A stretch of 64,000 nucleotides of DNA from Planctomycetaceae bacterium (GCA_902630355.1 CACOUL010000006.1:1-64000); one strand, 5' to 3'; positions 9,730-21,201 are shown, numbered from the stretch's first letter. Notes: generated by a model not told the origin, from the sequence alone. Program-made: numbers and translations.

Positions 9730-10158
9730 TTAGGACGTTGCTAACTGAGAGGTGCAACTAGGGCAGCGGTTCGCTTTGATGGGAATCTCACTACAACACT
9801 CCGGACATTCCTTCTGCGTCGGTGCCGCGGGCGCCGCTTCCTCTTTCCTCTTCATTGCATTCATCGCCTTGACGACCATAAAAATACAGAATGCCACGAT
9901 CAAAAAATCGAGAACGTTATTGATAAACAGCCCATACTGAATCGATACGGCCTTCGCATCTCCAGTCGGCTCTTTGAGCACCCAGGCAAGGGATGAAAAG
10001 TTGACATTATCGAGCAGCAAACCGATCGGGGGCATGATCACGTCGTTCACAAGGGAGGTCACGATTTTTCCGAACGAAGCACCGATCACGATACCAACTG
10101 CCATATCGACCACATTGCCCCGCATCGCAAACTCTTTGAATTCTTTCATCATTCCCAT
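9730..10158 (-). CDS. mscL: Large-conductance mechanosensitive channel with C-terminal zinc ribbon
   Basis: MscL forms a homopentameric inner-membrane pore that opens under membrane tension to release solutes on hypo-osmotic shock. The start ATG at 10158 is preceded by GAGGAG and gives the canonical N-terminus [20 protein letters not shown]; an upstream in-frame start adds 28 atypical residues. TM1 is about 17-45 and TM2 about 75-98. The chain ends in a four-cysteine zinc ribbon (Cys118, 121/122, 132, 135; CPEC...CPSC) instead of the usual amphipathic cytoplasmic helix alone. Length is 142 residues, normal for the family. The ribbon may aid cytoplasmic assembly. Confidence 0.95.
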   Translation of the reverse strand: MGMMKEFKEFAMRGNVVDMAVGIVIGASFGKIVTSLVNDVIMPPIGLLLDNVNFSSLAWVLKEPTGDAKAVSIQYGLFINNVLDFLIVAFCIFMVVKAMNAMKRKEEAAPAAPTQKECPECCSEIPIKANRCPSCTSQLATS

Positions 10159-10253
10159 GATGGGTTTCTCCTCTTGATTCTTGTTTAAGAAAACGTGATC
10201 CGGCAAACTGCCATTAGAATCGACTCGGCGAGTCTTTGCCATTGTTTCGTCTT

Positions 10254-10757
10254 TTACGCGCTGCCGATTTCATCCTGAGGGTCGAGTTCCTTTTTGAAGC
10301 CCTCGTGCGTGGCGATAAAACCCAGTCGCCGGTAGAAATTGCCCGCCCGCTCGCGGTGGCGGTCCATCGTAAGCTGCACCAGCCGGCAGTTTTTTTCCCT
10401 GGCCAGTTCCGTCGCCCGCTCTATTAGCTGCGTTCCTACACCTTGGCTTCGATAGGGAGAAGCCACGCGAACACCCTCGATCTGGGCTCGCCAACTACCG
10501 CGAAGTGTGAGCGAGGGGATGAAGGTGAGTTGGAGGACGGCAATCACCTCCCCCTCGCGGGCAGCAACGAGCAGCACATTGTCCTGCGATGCTTCTACCG
10601 CGTCCCAAGCCTGCCGGTACACAGGGGGAATCGAGTCGGTTGCGACACCCTGAGCATCTTCCAATTCTCCGGTGAACGGATCGTCCGCCAGTAACCGGAC
10701 AATCTCTTTCAAATCACCCGCTTGCCCCCGACGGAACACGATTTCCCGACCAACCAC
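10254..10757 (-). CDS. GNAT-family N-acetyltransferase
   Basis: A single GNAT domain that transfers an acetyl group from acetyl-CoA to an amine. The acetyl-CoA loop [20 protein letters not shown] is clear, as is the late FYRRLGF motif. The start is uncertain: TTG at 10784 gives 176 residues, but GGGAG lies 7 nt before GTG at 10757, which I prefer (167 residues). Substrate unknown. It lies 95 bp upstream of mscL on the same strand and diverges from the sulfatase. Confidence 0.85.
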   Translation of the reverse strand: MVGREIVFRRGQAGDLKEIVRLLADDPFTGELEDAQGVATDSIPPVYRQAWDAVEASQDNVLLVAAREGEVIAVLQLTFIPSLTLRGSWRAQIEGVRVASPYRSQGVGTQLIERATELAREKNCRLVQLTMDRHRERAGNFYRRLGFIATHEGFKKELDPQDEIGSA

Positions 10758-10938
10758 CAACACACTCCCTTTTTTGCCAGCCAAGTGAAAGCCTAATCAC
10801 TCTAAAGCGATCCTACTTCTCGTTCAACGGTCCGTCCCGTAGGGATGCCTCCGAGTCGCTGGCATCCAGCCATCGCCGCGGTTAGACTGTGGCAGAACGA
10901 AGTGAAAAATTACCTATCACCGCTTAAGAGGTCAGCCG

Positions 10939-12411
10939 ATGCGCACCGTACCCTTTACCACGATATTTCTGTTGCTCGCCGCCCTCTCTCTCGAAAAATC
11001 CGTTGTCGGTGCGCCGGAAGGTAAGACAACCCCCAAGCGACCACCCAATATCGTCATTCTCTTTATGGACGACATGGGCTACGCCGACATTGGTCCCTTC
11101 GGCGCTGAAGGATACGAAACACCCCACCTCGACCAGATGGCGAAGGAAGGCCGCCGCTTTACCGATTTTTACGTGACCCAGGCGGTCTGCTCCTCTTCCC
11201 GAGCGGGCCTGCTTACCGGTTGCTACAACCAGCGGGTCGGCATCAACGGCGCGCTCGGTCCGGGCGCCGGCCACGGACTGGCCGACGAAGAAGAGACGCT
11301 CGCCGAAATCTGCAAGCAAAAGGGCTACGCCACCGCCTGTTTCGGCAAGTGGCACCTCGGTCACCGCAAACCTTTCCTGCCCCTACAGCATGGGTTCGAT
11401 GAATATTTCGGGCTGCCCTACTCCAACGACATGTGGCCGCTGCACCCGGACTATGCCAAATTGCCGCCCGACGCGGTCCGCCGCAAGAGTGGCTATCCCG
11501 ACCTGCCACTGATCGAGGGCAACGAAGTGATCGATCCGGAAGTGACCGGGGAAGATCAGGCCATGCTCACCACCTGGTATACCGAGCATGCGGTCGATTT
11601 TATCGAGCGGAACAAAGACCGCCCCTTCTTCCTCTACGTGCCGCAAACGATGGTGCACGTGCCACTGTTTGTCTCCGATAAATTCAAAGGAAAAAGCGAA
11701 CAGGGGCTTTTTGGCGATGTCATGATGGAGATCGACTGGTCGGTGGGCCAAATCTTGGACACCATCCGCAAGTGCAAGTTGGAAAAAGAGACGCTCGTGA
11801 TTTTTACCAGCGACAACGGCCCCTGGCTCAGCTACGGCAATCATGCTGGTTCGGCCAAGCCGCTTCGCGAGGGCAAAGCCACGATGTTCGACGGGGGCTG
11901 CCGCGTGCCGACCGTCATGTGGTGGCCGGGCACGATTCCCGCAGGCACCAGTTGCGATAAGCCGGCGATGACGATCGACCTGTTGCCGACAATCGCACAT
12001 CTGATTGGGGCCAACCTACCGAAGCAAAAAATCGATGGACGGGATATCCGCCCGCTGCTCACAAGCAAACCGGCGGATGCATTTCCTGAGCAAACGTATG
12101 CACTTTATTTTCTCGATGAGCTTCAGGCCGTTCGCCGCGGCAAGTGGAAACTGCACTTCCCGCATCGCTACCGCACCCTGGCGGGGCGTGAGCCGGGTCG
12201 CGACGGAATGCCGGTCAAATACGAATTCGGCGACGTGGGGCTCGAACTTTTTGATTTGAGTACGGATCCCGGGGAAACAAAAAATGTGGCCGCCGAGCAC
12301 CCGGAGATTGTCAAACAGTTGCAAGCAGACGGTCAACGCTTCCGCGAAGAGTTGGGTGATGCATTGACCAAAACCGAGGGCAAAGAGCTGCGGCCGGCGG
12401 GACAACTCTAA
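10939..12411 (+). CDS. Exported type I sulfatase (arylsulfatase family)
   Basis: A 490-residue protein with a signal peptide (about 1-24) and a GAGGT ribosome binding site. Metal-binding DDMGYAD follows at 44-50. The active-site Cys84 sits in [11 protein letters not shown]; in type I sulfatases this Cys is converted to formylglycine. The family consensus is C-x-P-x-R, and here the third position is Ser rather than Pro. FGKWHLGH supplies the Lys/His pair, and TSDNG lies further on. Substrate cannot be read; planctomycetes commonly use such enzymes on sulfated algal polysaccharides. Standalone gene, convergent with the VIT gene with an 8-bp gap. Confidence 0.93.
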   Translation: MRTVPFTTIFLLLAALSLEKSVVGAPEGKTTPKRPPNIVILFMDDMGYADIGPFGAEGYETPHLDQMAKEGRRFTDFYVTQAVCSSSRAGLLTGCYNQRVGINGALGPGAGHGLADEEETLAEICKQKGYATACFGKWHLGHRKPFLPLQHGFDEYFGLPYSNDMWPLHPDYAKLPPDAVRRKSGYPDLPLIEGNEVIDPEVTGEDQAMLTTWYTEHAVDFIERNKDRPFFLYVPQTMVHVPLFVSDKFKGKSEQGLFGDVMMEIDWSVGQILDTIRKCKLEKETLVIFTSDNGPWLSYGNHAGSAKPLREGKATMFDGGCRVPTVMWWPGTIPAGTSCDKPAMTIDLLPTIAHLIGANLPKQKIDGRDIRPLLTSKPADAFPEQTYALYFLDELQAVRRGKWKLHFPHRYRTLAGREPGRDGMPVKYEFGDVGLELFDLSTDPGETKNVAAEHPEIVKQLQADGQRFREELGDALTKTEGKELRPAGQL

Positions 12412-12419
12412 AAACCGAA

Positions 12420-13121
12420 TTACAGGTCAAAAAGTTTCCCCACCCCCGCAGTCACGGCCATTGCAGCTCCGCCCCAGAGGGCCAGCCGCAAACAGCCGCG
12501 GCCGATCGGTGCCCCGCCGACCCACGCCGCCAGGCCACCGAGCAGTGCCAGAAAGAAGAGTGAGGTAAGTGCCACGACCAGAACCAGATGCGCGACCGGC
12601 GCCAGGGCAATGGTCGCCAAGGGCAAAACGGCTCCCAGTGCAAATGCGATGGCCGAAGTGACCGCTGCCAGCAGCGGCCGGGCGACGACGACCTCGGAAA
12701 TACCCAACTCGTCGCGGGCATGCGCGCCGAGTGCATCGTGGGCGTGCAACTGGTGGGCCACTTCCTCGGCGAGTTTCTGGTCGAGACCTCTCTGCACGTA
12801 AATCGCCGTCAGTTCCGCATGCTCCTGCTGGCGGTCTACTTCCAGTTGCTTGCGTTCGATTTCCAGATCCGCAGCTTCGGTATCCGCCTGACTGCTGGCC
12901 GAAACATACTGCCCGGCAGCCAGCGACATCGCACCGGCCACCAATCCGGCGATCCCTGCGATCAGGACATCGCCCCGTTTAATGTTGGCCGCTGCCACAC
13001 CGACCACCAGACTCGCAATCGAAAGAATCCCGTCATTTGCTCCCAGCACGGCTGCCCGCAACCACGTGATGCGGCCCGAGCGGTGCCCTTGCTCGAATAT
13101 GTCTTTGGCCTTTTTTGACAA
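12420..13121 (-). CDS. VIT1/CCC1-family membrane transporter
   Basis: A 233-residue integral membrane protein of the VIT1/CCC1 family, which moves Fe2+ or Mn2+. The N-terminal signature GANDGILSIASLVVGVA is present, as is the second helix AGAMSLAAGQYVSASSQADTE. A charged cytoplasmic loop follows (about 80-145) with Glu-rich helices that bind metal in relatives. Three further transmembrane helices occupy about 150-230. Length is normal for bacterial members. The metal is not determined by sequence. It lies directly downstream of the 16S rRNA gene, separated by a terminator. Confidence 0.9.
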   Translation of the reverse strand: MSKKAKDIFEQGHRSGRITWLRAAVLGANDGILSIASLVVGVAAANIKRGDVLIAGIAGLVAGAMSLAAGQYVSASSQADTEAADLEIERKQLEVDRQQEHAELTAIYVQRGLDQKLAEEVAHQLHAHDALGAHARDELGISEVVVARPLLAAVTSAIAFALGAVLPLATIALAPVAHLVLVVALTSLFFLALLGGLAAWVGGAPIGRGCLRLALWGGAAMAVTAGVGKLFDL

Positions 13122-13227
13122 GCGTGCGACCTCTCTGAAGCTTGCAATTCATCGGTTGCTGTGATTCGTCGATTATAACGGGCTGCAAAAATTTATCGCG
13201 TCCCAGTTCCACCATAAAAAAGCGCAT

Positions 13228-13269
13228 AAAAAAACCCGCATGCGGACTGGCTATGCCCGCAGCGGGTTT
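13228..13269 (-). terminator. Terminator of the 16S rRNA transcript
   Basis: Read leftward, AAACCCGC-TGCGG pairs with CCGCATGCGGGTTT around a short loop, with one bulged base, followed by a run of U residues. It lies about 125 bp past the 16S 3' end, showing that no 23S or 5S gene follows in this transcript. Confidence 0.75.
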
Positions 13270-13386
13270 CTCTTTTATCAATTTGGGAGGTGCTTTGGCG
13301 ATTGCTCGCCTCGGCGTTCCTTGAAAAGCCTGTGAGAACTGTCTCCACAATTTCTGGTTACACGATGTCGCCATCGCGTAGCGGAA

Positions 13387-14943
<1,557 letters not shown>

Positions 14944-15401
14944 TTATTGCTTACCGAACTCACTTGCCCGAAGGCAAAAGTTCGGATGTCTAGCCAACTG
15001 AAAAATTTGAGTTGCACCTGTTCCATCGTTCGGGCGAACAATTTCACACGTACAACAAGTACAGTCTCATCAAACTTGACGAGGAAAACTCCCAAATTGT
15101 CAAAGATCAAAATTGTCGGCAGCTCCGCAGGTGCAAAGCACTTACGATGCGAACCGGACCAATCATTCTAAGTGGCAAAACGTCCGCGTCAACGGCCCGC
15201 CACAGGTTTTTGGCAGTTTTTAGAATTGTCGTGCCGGGCACAACGGTGACCGCCCCGGTAATACGCACAACCTCGCCCTTCGGTTCAAATCCCATCGCGT
15301 ATTCGCCAGGGACTTGGCCCTGGTTTCAGGCCGAGAGGGGCTTATAATTCGCGAAAAGTGCGACGATTTTACCACTAGGCCCTCCGGAGCCCACAAGTAC
15401 G
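14944..15401. other. 16S leader/promoter region
   Basis: 458 bp between the divergent 16S and thiolase genes. Besides the boxA-like element it holds a perfect 6-bp hairpin CCAGGG/CCCTGG near 15311-15328. No open frame has coding support. A tRNA-like stretch near 15345-15400 does not fold as a tRNA. Confidence 0.5.
15094..15108 (-). promoter_or_regulatory. boxA-like antitermination element in the 16S leader
   Basis: The leftward strand reads GATCTTTGACAATTTGG about 150 bp upstream of the 16S start. This resembles rrn boxA (GCTCTTTAACAATTT in E. coli), where NusB/NusE load to prevent premature termination. The embedded TTGACA could instead be a -35 hexamer, but no good -10 sits 16-18 bp downstream of it. 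Confidence 0.45.
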
Positions 15402-16580
15402 ATGCCCGCAAGTTACCTGCTCACCGCCTGCCGCACGCCAATCGGAAAATTTCTCGGCTCCCTTTCCACAGTCCCGGCCCCTCAACTGGCTGCCACCGCC
15501 ATTGGTGCGGTTATTTCCCAAAGTGGGCTCGAGCCGCACCAAGTCGAGGAGGTGATCCTCGGCAATGTCCTACCTGCCGGACTTGGGCAGGCACCGGCCC
15601 GGCAAGCGGCCCTGGCTGCCGGCCTGCCACCCACCATTGCCGCCGCCACGGTAAACAAAGTGTGTGGCTCGGGACTCGAAGCGGTCACGCTCGCCGACCG
15701 GGCCATTCGTGCTGGCGATGCGGAGGTGGTGATCGCAGGCGGCATGGAAAATATGAGCCGCGCACCGCATCTGCTACCCGGTACGCGCGAAGGCTGGAAG
15801 CTCGGCAACCGCGAAGCGGTCGACTCGATGATCCACGACGGCCTCTGGTGCGCCTTTGAAAACCAACACATGGGCAACAGCGCCGAGTACATTGCGGAAA
15901 AACATCATGTTTCGCGCGACGATCAAGACGCGTGCGCGGCCGAGAGTCACCGCCGCGCGGCCGCCGCACAAAAGGCAGATAAATTCACCGATGAAATCGT
16001 TCCGGTCACGATCAAGAGTCGACGCGGCGAAACGGTCGTCGAGAGCGACGAGGGACCGCGGGCAGAGACCGATACTGAAACACTAGCCAAGCTCAGGCCC
16101 AGTTTCAGCGGTGAGGGCACCGTTACCGCCGGCAACGCCTCGCAACTCAGCGATGGAGCGGCCGCAGTGGTCGTGGCCAGCGAAGCGGTGGCCGCAGCGT
16201 GCGACTCGCCAATCAAGGCCCGTATTGTTGCTTCGGCCACCAGCGGAGTGGAACCGAAGGATATTTTTATCGCGCCGGTAAGTGCCGTCGAGCAGGTGCT
16301 CGCAAGAGCGAATATGAAACTTGCGGATATCGACCTGTTTGAACTCAACGAGGCCTTTGCCGCGCAGAGCGTCGCCTGCATGCGGGGGCTCGATCTCGAC
16401 GATACGCGGGTCAACGTCCACGGTGGTGCGATTGCCTTGGGGCACCCGATCGGTGCGAGCGGGGCAAGGGTGCTGGTCACCCTGCTGCATGCCCTGGCTG
16501 ATCGCGATCTCAAATGGGGCCTGGCGTCACTCTGTCTGGGCGGCGGCAACGCGGTGGCAATGATCGTCGAGCGAGTTTAA
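15402..16580 (+). CDS. Thiolase family acetyl-CoA C-acetyltransferase
   Basis: A 392-residue thiolase. It either condenses two acetyl-CoA to acetoacetyl-CoA or cleaves 3-ketoacyl-CoA. Cys88 in NKVCGSGLEAV is the acyl-accepting nucleophile. His348 in GGAIALGHPIGASG and Cys378 in CLGGGNA complete the active site, and NEAFA is present. Length and motif spacing match biosynthetic-type thiolases (AtoB/PhaA), but direction cannot be settled from sequence. It stands alone, and its last 4 bp overlap the convergent PVC gene. Confidence 0.95.
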   Translation: MPASYLLTACRTPIGKFLGSLSTVPAPQLAATAIGAVISQSGLEPHQVEEVILGNVLPAGLGQAPARQAALAAGLPPTIAAATVNKVCGSGLEAVTLADRAIRAGDAEVVIAGGMENMSRAPHLLPGTREGWKLGNREAVDSMIHDGLWCAFENQHMGNSAEYIAEKHHVSRDDQDACAAESHRRAAAAQKADKFTDEIVPVTIKSRRGETVVESDEGPRAETDTETLAKLRPSFSGEGTVTAGNASQLSDGAAAVVVASEAVAAACDSPIKARIVASATSGVEPKDIFIAPVSAVEQVLARANMKLADIDLFELNEAFAAQSVACMRGLDLDDTRVNVHGGAIALGHPIGASGARVLVTLLHALADRDLKWGLASLCLGGGNAVAMIVERV

Positions 16581-19500
16581 GGGCTCGGCTTTCCCAGCGA
16601 GGCGAGAAACGCTACTAGGTTTCGCAGTTCGCGGCGGGTGAGTTTTTCGGCCAACCCCTCTGGCATCGCCGACTGGTGGATCATCCGCAATGATTCGATC
16701 TGCTTACGGGGAACAGAGAGCGTGCGACCATCAGCTTGCAATAGCTGAATCGCATCGCCATCACTGACCTTCAGTCCGGTGACGATCTGGCCGTCATCCG
16801 TTTCAACCTCCCAGGTAGCGTATCGGGGGTCGACATCCACACTCGGTGCCAGCAACGAAGTTAGTAAATAGCGACGGGTCTTTTCGCCGCCCACACGAGA
16901 AAGTTCCGGGCCGACCGCGCCCCCCTGCCGGTCCACCTTGTGACACCGCAGGCAGGCAAGTTCGCTGCGGTAAAAGAAAAGTTCGCGGCCACGGTCCGCA
17001 TCCCCACCGCGGAGCGTTTCGCGGTGCGTGCGGATCGGATCACCTTCCGGTAATTGATTGTGGAACTGGGCCACTGTTTCTTGAAGTTGGGCATGCCCCG
17101 ACCGCTCAACCGCCTCAAGGACCTCAAGCTGCAACTGCTCTTGGAGCGTACCGGCCAGCAGCTTTTCAACGGACTGCTGCAAGAGTGCCTTGCGCGCGGG
17201 GCTTTCCGGGAGCTGCGCAAGCAGATCAATCGCTGCCTGACGCTCTGGAATGCTCCCCTCCTCGAGCGTTGCAGCAACCACTGCGAGTGCTGCCTCGGGG
17301 TCACGGGCTGCCAGAAGTTCGAGGGCAACGATCCGCACCGCCGGTTCCGGATCCGCAAGCCCCGCTTCAATCAGACTCTCAAGCTCATCGCTTTTAAGTC
17401 CCGCCAGAGCCTGCAAGGCCTGACCCCGCTGCATCGAATCGGCCTTTTGATCGCGGAAGGTTACTAGCAGTCCCTCGGCGGCCTCTTCGATTTCCAAATC
17501 GGCTGCCAAGTCGAGTGCGGCCGCACGCACCACCGGCGGCGCGGCGAGCAATCCCGCAATATTTTTTCGTACGGCCGTGGCAGCCACCTCTGGATCGCGC
17601 GGTCCTAGCGGCCACCAGTAACCTAAGAACGGATCGCGGTTTTCGGGGTTCGTCCAGGTAGAGAGCAACTCCAGCGCTTCGAGTCGCAGCGACTCACTCG
17701 CCGAGGGATCGGACGCAAAGCGAGCAACCGCATCGGCGTGCTGCGATGTTCCCAGCCGATAATTGGCCACCAGGGCGCGTCGTAAAATCAACTCCGAGCG
17801 CGCCGCGTTATTCACTTCCTCAGCGAGGATCGGCCACGCCTCGCGGATCGGTGTGTCGTAGATCGCGCGTGCCGCCTCAATTGGCAAGGGCTGCTCTGGA
17901 TCATCCAGAAAACGGGAGACCTGCGGATACTTGAGTCGTCGAAGCGCCAGCAGCAGGGCTAAACGAACGGCAGCGGACGGATGATCGGCAAGCTCAAGGA
18001 GTGGTTCAGGGGCACCGGATCCTATCTTTGTGAGGGCCATCACCCCAGCGTGGCGAAGCACGGGATCGGAGTTGTTATTTTCTTCGAGCATGCGAATGAC
18101 CGATTCAAGGGAATTGCCCGTTGCAACGTGACTGAGCGCAAGGGCCGCAAAATATCGCGCGCGAGCACTTGCGTCTGAAAGCATGTGCTCCAGGCGGACG
18201 CGGACCGGCAGCCCCAATTCGCCAGCAAGTTCGGCCGCGCGGCCGCGAATTTCCGGTTCGCGGTCGGAAAGGGCCTCAACGAGCCCACTTTGCAATGTTT
18301 TATTCTCCGGCTGCCGCCGGGCCACCTGCCCCAGTCCCCAAAGCGCGTGCAAACGCGGCAGCAATTCCGCGTCGCTTCGGAGCACACGGAGCAGTGTCTC
18401 GTCGGCTCCGCGATCGGCCAACTCAAACTGTGCTCGCTGGCGGACCCGCTGATCGGGATGGCCGAGCAGCCGGCCTAACTGATCTTCCGGGAGGTCGGAA
18501 AATCCTCCGTGTAGCAGGTCGGCCGTTTGCCGCACGAGCGGATCGTCAGCCATGGCCGGATCGAAGACGCGGTAGATCCGGCCGACTCCCGCGCCATCCC
18601 AACTCTCCACCCAGTCCGACACATAGAGCGAACCGTCGGGCCCGAAGTCGACATCGGTGGTCAGCGCACCCCAGACCGGTTTCTCTAGGTCCGAAGCGGT
18701 AAAAAAAGCGCCCTTCGGTTCCACGCGAAACGAGCGAACACCACTTCGTGCCGCTTCGCCACGAAAATCGCTGACAAAGAATTTGCCCCGGAACTGCCCG
18801 CCCATCGCAGTTCCCGGATACACGGTGAGACCGGCGGGCCCGTCGGCAATATTGGCGATGACCGGCAGTTGCGATGCCGGCGCCTTGTCGCTGTAGGTCA
18901 GCCACATCCGCTCACGCAGCCAGGGACCGGTCTTCATCTTGTACTGGTAAGGGAATCTCCAGCCCGCATCACCGCCCGGTGCAAGAAAAGTCCACCGAGA
19001 AATATCGCCATAGTCGGAATTGTTGTCGCAGGTGAAGAGGTTACCGAGGGAATCGAACGCCAGTTCTTGCGGGTTACGGAGTCCGGTGACGAATTCCTCC
19101 AAACCCGAACCGTCCGGCCAGCAGCGGAGGACGGCACCTGAATCGGTGTTTACAAGATGTTTCTCGGCGGTACGGACGTTGTAGCCGCGATCGCCGATGC
19201 TGAAATAGAGCCGACCGTCAGGCCCCATGATCAGCCCATGCATGTCGTGACCGCGAAAGGCCACGTGGACCCCATAGCCGGTATGCAGACTTTCCCGCTC
19301 ATCTGATTTGCCATCGCCATCTGTGTCACGCAATTTCCAAAGATCCGGAATGCACGTGTAGTAGACTTCGTCACCGATTGCCAGCACTCCCGCTCCGGCT
19401 CCTTGCACGAGCCCGTTGAATCCCTCGGCAAAGATGAAAGATTCGTCCATTTTCAAGTCGTCATCCGTGTCGATGAGCAGCCGAACCCGATCGTCGTACT

Positions 19501-19849
19501 TGGTAAACTCCTCGAGCGATTTACCGAGATGTTTTTTGTAGAATGCTTCCCGATCTGCCACGGTGCGGGCCGCCAGGTCATCATCGATCCAATATTCAAA
19601 GCGGCGATTATCAAGCACACCCCGCGTCAGTCGATCCGACTCACAGACGTAAATTTTCCCCTGCGGGTCGATCCAGAAGCAAATCGGATGTCGCAGCATC
19701 GGTTCGGCGGCGACCAACTGGGCCTTGAGTCCATCGGCTAATTGCAACCGCTGCAGGCTTTGCCCTGCGGTGGGAATCGACTCCTCGGCAAAAATTGTCG
19801 GGCAGCTACAGATGAGAACCGCAAACACAAGTGATAGTTTTTTTTGCAT
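16577..19849 (-). CDS. PVC-type exported cytochrome c / beta-propeller / HEAT-repeat protein
   Basis: A 1090-residue protein with a signal peptide (about 1-21). Residues about 25-440 form a glucose-dehydrogenase-like propeller, with repeated blocks such as GPDGRLYFSIGDRG, GLRNPQELAFDSLGNLFTCDN and DFGPDGSLYVSDWVE. A long helical array of HEAT-type repeats follows (about 450-930). A C-terminal class I cytochrome c has CLRCH at 966-970 and a likely Met ligand in SAMPEG near 1062. This architecture is strongly expanded in Planctomycetes and related phyla and is often annotated as membrane-bound dehydrogenase. Substrate unknown; periplasmic electron transfer from a sugar-like substrate is an inference. 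No good ribosome binding site is visible. Confidence 0.9.
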   Translation of the reverse strand: MQKKLSLVFAVLICSCPTIFAEESIPTAGQSLQRLQLADGLKAQLVAAEPMLRHPICFWIDPQGKIYVCESDRLTRGVLDNRRFEYWIDDDLAARTVADREAFYKKHLGKSLEEFTKYDDRVRLLIDTDDDLKMDESFIFAEGFNGLVQGAGAGVLAIGDEVYYTCIPDLWKLRDTDGDGKSDERESLHTGYGVHVAFRGHDMHGLIMGPDGRLYFSIGDRGYNVRTAEKHLVNTDSGAVLRCWPDGSGLEEFVTGLRNPQELAFDSLGNLFTCDNNSDYGDISRWTFLAPGGDAGWRFPYQYKMKTGPWLRERMWLTYSDKAPASQLPVIANIADGPAGLTVYPGTAMGGQFRGKFFVSDFRGEAARSGVRSFRVEPKGAFFTASDLEKPVWGALTTDVDFGPDGSLYVSDWVESWDGAGVGRIYRVFDPAMADDPLVRQTADLLHGGFSDLPEDQLGRLLGHPDQRVRQRAQFELADRGADETLLRVLRSDAELLPRLHALWGLGQVARRQPENKTLQSGLVEALSDREPEIRGRAAELAGELGLPVRVRLEHMLSDASARARYFAALALSHVATGNSLESVIRMLEENNNSDPVLRHAGVMALTKIGSGAPEPLLELADHPSAAVRLALLLALRRLKYPQVSRFLDDPEQPLPIEAARAIYDTPIREAWPILAEEVNNAARSELILRRALVANYRLGTSQHADAVARFASDPSASESLRLEALELLSTWTNPENRDPFLGYWWPLGPRDPEVAATAVRKNIAGLLAAPPVVRAAALDLAADLEIEEAAEGLLVTFRDQKADSMQRGQALQALAGLKSDELESLIEAGLADPEPAVRIVALELLAARDPEAALAVVAATLEEGSIPERQAAIDLLAQLPESPARKALLQQSVEKLLAGTLQEQLQLEVLEAVERSGHAQLQETVAQFHNQLPEGDPIRTHRETLRGGDADRGRELFFYRSELACLRCHKVDRQGGAVGPELSRVGGEKTRRYLLTSLLAPSVDVDPRYATWEVETDDGQIVTGLKVSDGDAIQLLQADGRTLSVPRKQIESLRMIHQSAMPEGLAEKLTRRELRNLVAFLASLGKPSP

Positions 19850-20083
19850 GGATCAGCGGAGTGTGTTGCAGCACGGTAAAGGCATTCAATCGAAGGAATT
19901 AACTATTTCGCATCCGAGGGCATTATATCCACTGAATCCCGCCGCCCACCGACACGGTTTTCCCACCAAACGAAGTCCAAGACGACGCCTGATTTTCCCG
20001 CAAAGGATGATTCTTCGATCAGCGATTACCTGTAAACCGACCTGATTGCCGCCTGACGAATCGATCGACGCAAAGCGGGCAAT

Positions 20084-20821
20084 TCAGTTCTCGAGAAACT
20101 CGACGGCTCCGGTCTCCATGTTGTAGACCCCTCCCACAATCTTGAGTTCTCCTTGCTTCTCCAAGTCGACGAGGACGGGGCTTTGACTGCGGATATTGGC
20201 AATGGCATCGCGGACATTTTGCGCCGTCACTTTTCGGACAAACTGTTCGTCCGAACTAGTACCCTCTCCTACCTTTTTCGCCACCTGCTTCACCGAGGAA
20301 CGGATATTTTTGAGCATCGCCGTGAGGTTACCGAGCTTGACGTTATCGATGGCCCCTTTGACCGCACCACAATCGTCGTGTCCCATCACCAGGATCAATT
20401 TCGCACCGGCCACCTTGCACGCGAATTCCATCCCACCCAGAACATCGACATTCACAAAGTTGCCCGCGTTACGGGTCACGAAAATATCACCGATTCCTCG
20501 ATCGAAAACATCTTCGACCGGAACCCGCGAGTCGACGCATGAAAGAATGATCGCTTTGGGGAATTGTCCGAGCGCCGCTTTGCGGACCTGTGCCGAATGA
20601 TCCCGAAGAGTGAGGGTGCCCTCCATGAAGCGCCGGTTACCGGCCTGTAGCATTTCCAGCACCTGATCGGGAGTCAGCGCCTGCTGTTCTGCTTGCGTAA
20701 GTACCCTTTCTCTCAGTGGCCTGAGTTTAGAAACATCGGTTGGCTCAGCGGCGATCGCCGATGCTGCAGAGGACAATGTGCCAAAAAGAAACAGGAGAGT
20801 TGGTAACTTGGCGATTCGCAT
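20084..20821 (-). CDS. Exported beta-class carbonic anhydrase
   Basis: It interconverts CO2 and bicarbonate using zinc. The start ATG at 20821 has GGAG 8 nt upstream and opens a signal peptide (about 1-25), giving 245 residues. An ATG 15 bp upstream is less likely. Zinc ligands and the catalytic dyad are intact: Cys95-x-Asp97-x-Arg99 in SCVDSR, and His148/Cys151 in GHDDCGA. A predicted export signal is less usual than a cytoplasmic beta-CA and suggests a periplasmic role in inorganic carbon handling. Standalone. Confidence 0.93.
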   Translation of the reverse strand: MRIAKLPTLLFLFGTLSSAASAIAAEPTDVSKLRPLRERVLTQAEQQALTPDQVLEMLQAGNRRFMEGTLTLRDHSAQVRKAALGQFPKAIILSCVDSRVPVEDVFDRGIGDIFVTRNAGNFVNVDVLGGMEFACKVAGAKLILVMGHDDCGAVKGAIDNVKLGNLTAMLKNIRSSVKQVAKKVGEGTSSDEQFVRKVTAQNVRDAIANIRSQSPVLVDLEKQGELKIVGGVYNMETGAVEFLEN

Positions 20822-20965
20822 GAGGCACTCCAGCATGAGGGTTCACTGCGTCAAGAAAAAGAAAAAGACCGAGCGATCCAGACGCCCACAACACGGCAGT
20901 TCATCCGTTGGCTCGGCGACCGACATTCTGAGTCAGCCGCCGCGTTCAGGCAACCCACATCGCAC

Positions 20966-21142
20966 TTAACGACTCAGTCGGCGGAAAACGAGGAGCACAA
21001 TCACGGTGGTCACTGCGGCCGCACCCCACGTGTAGTACCACTCAAAGCTGAACTTTTGCGAAGTGATACTGATGATCCCGAAGAGGATCAGCAGCGTGAC
21101 GAAAATTTGCCAAAACCGGCTGTCACCCTTTTTCTCTTCCAT
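20966..21142 (-). CDS. Small two-helix membrane protein
   Basis: A 58-residue frame with an AGGA 11 nt before the ATG. The N-terminus is charged (MEEKKGDSRF). Two hydrophobic helices follow (about 11-28 and 38-53), joined by KFSFEWYYTWG, and the chain ends in Arg-rich RRLSR. This membrane-protein pattern and the tight fit 59 bp downstream of the next gene support it as real. Function unknown; both genes may be co-transcribed. Confidence 0.65.
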   Translation of the reverse strand: MEEKKGDSRFWQIFVTLLILFGIISITSQKFSFEWYYTWGAAAVTTVIVLLVFRRLSR

Positions 21143-21201
21143 CGCACTAAGTTCCTATGTGATCTCCGATTCTCGGACGCGAGCCGAACGCTTCCTTTCG
21201 G

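Noticed and set aside
15345..15400. Possible tRNA (leftward GGCCTAGTGGTAAAATCG resembles a D arm)
   Set aside because: No anticodon stem, T arm or acceptor pairing can be formed.
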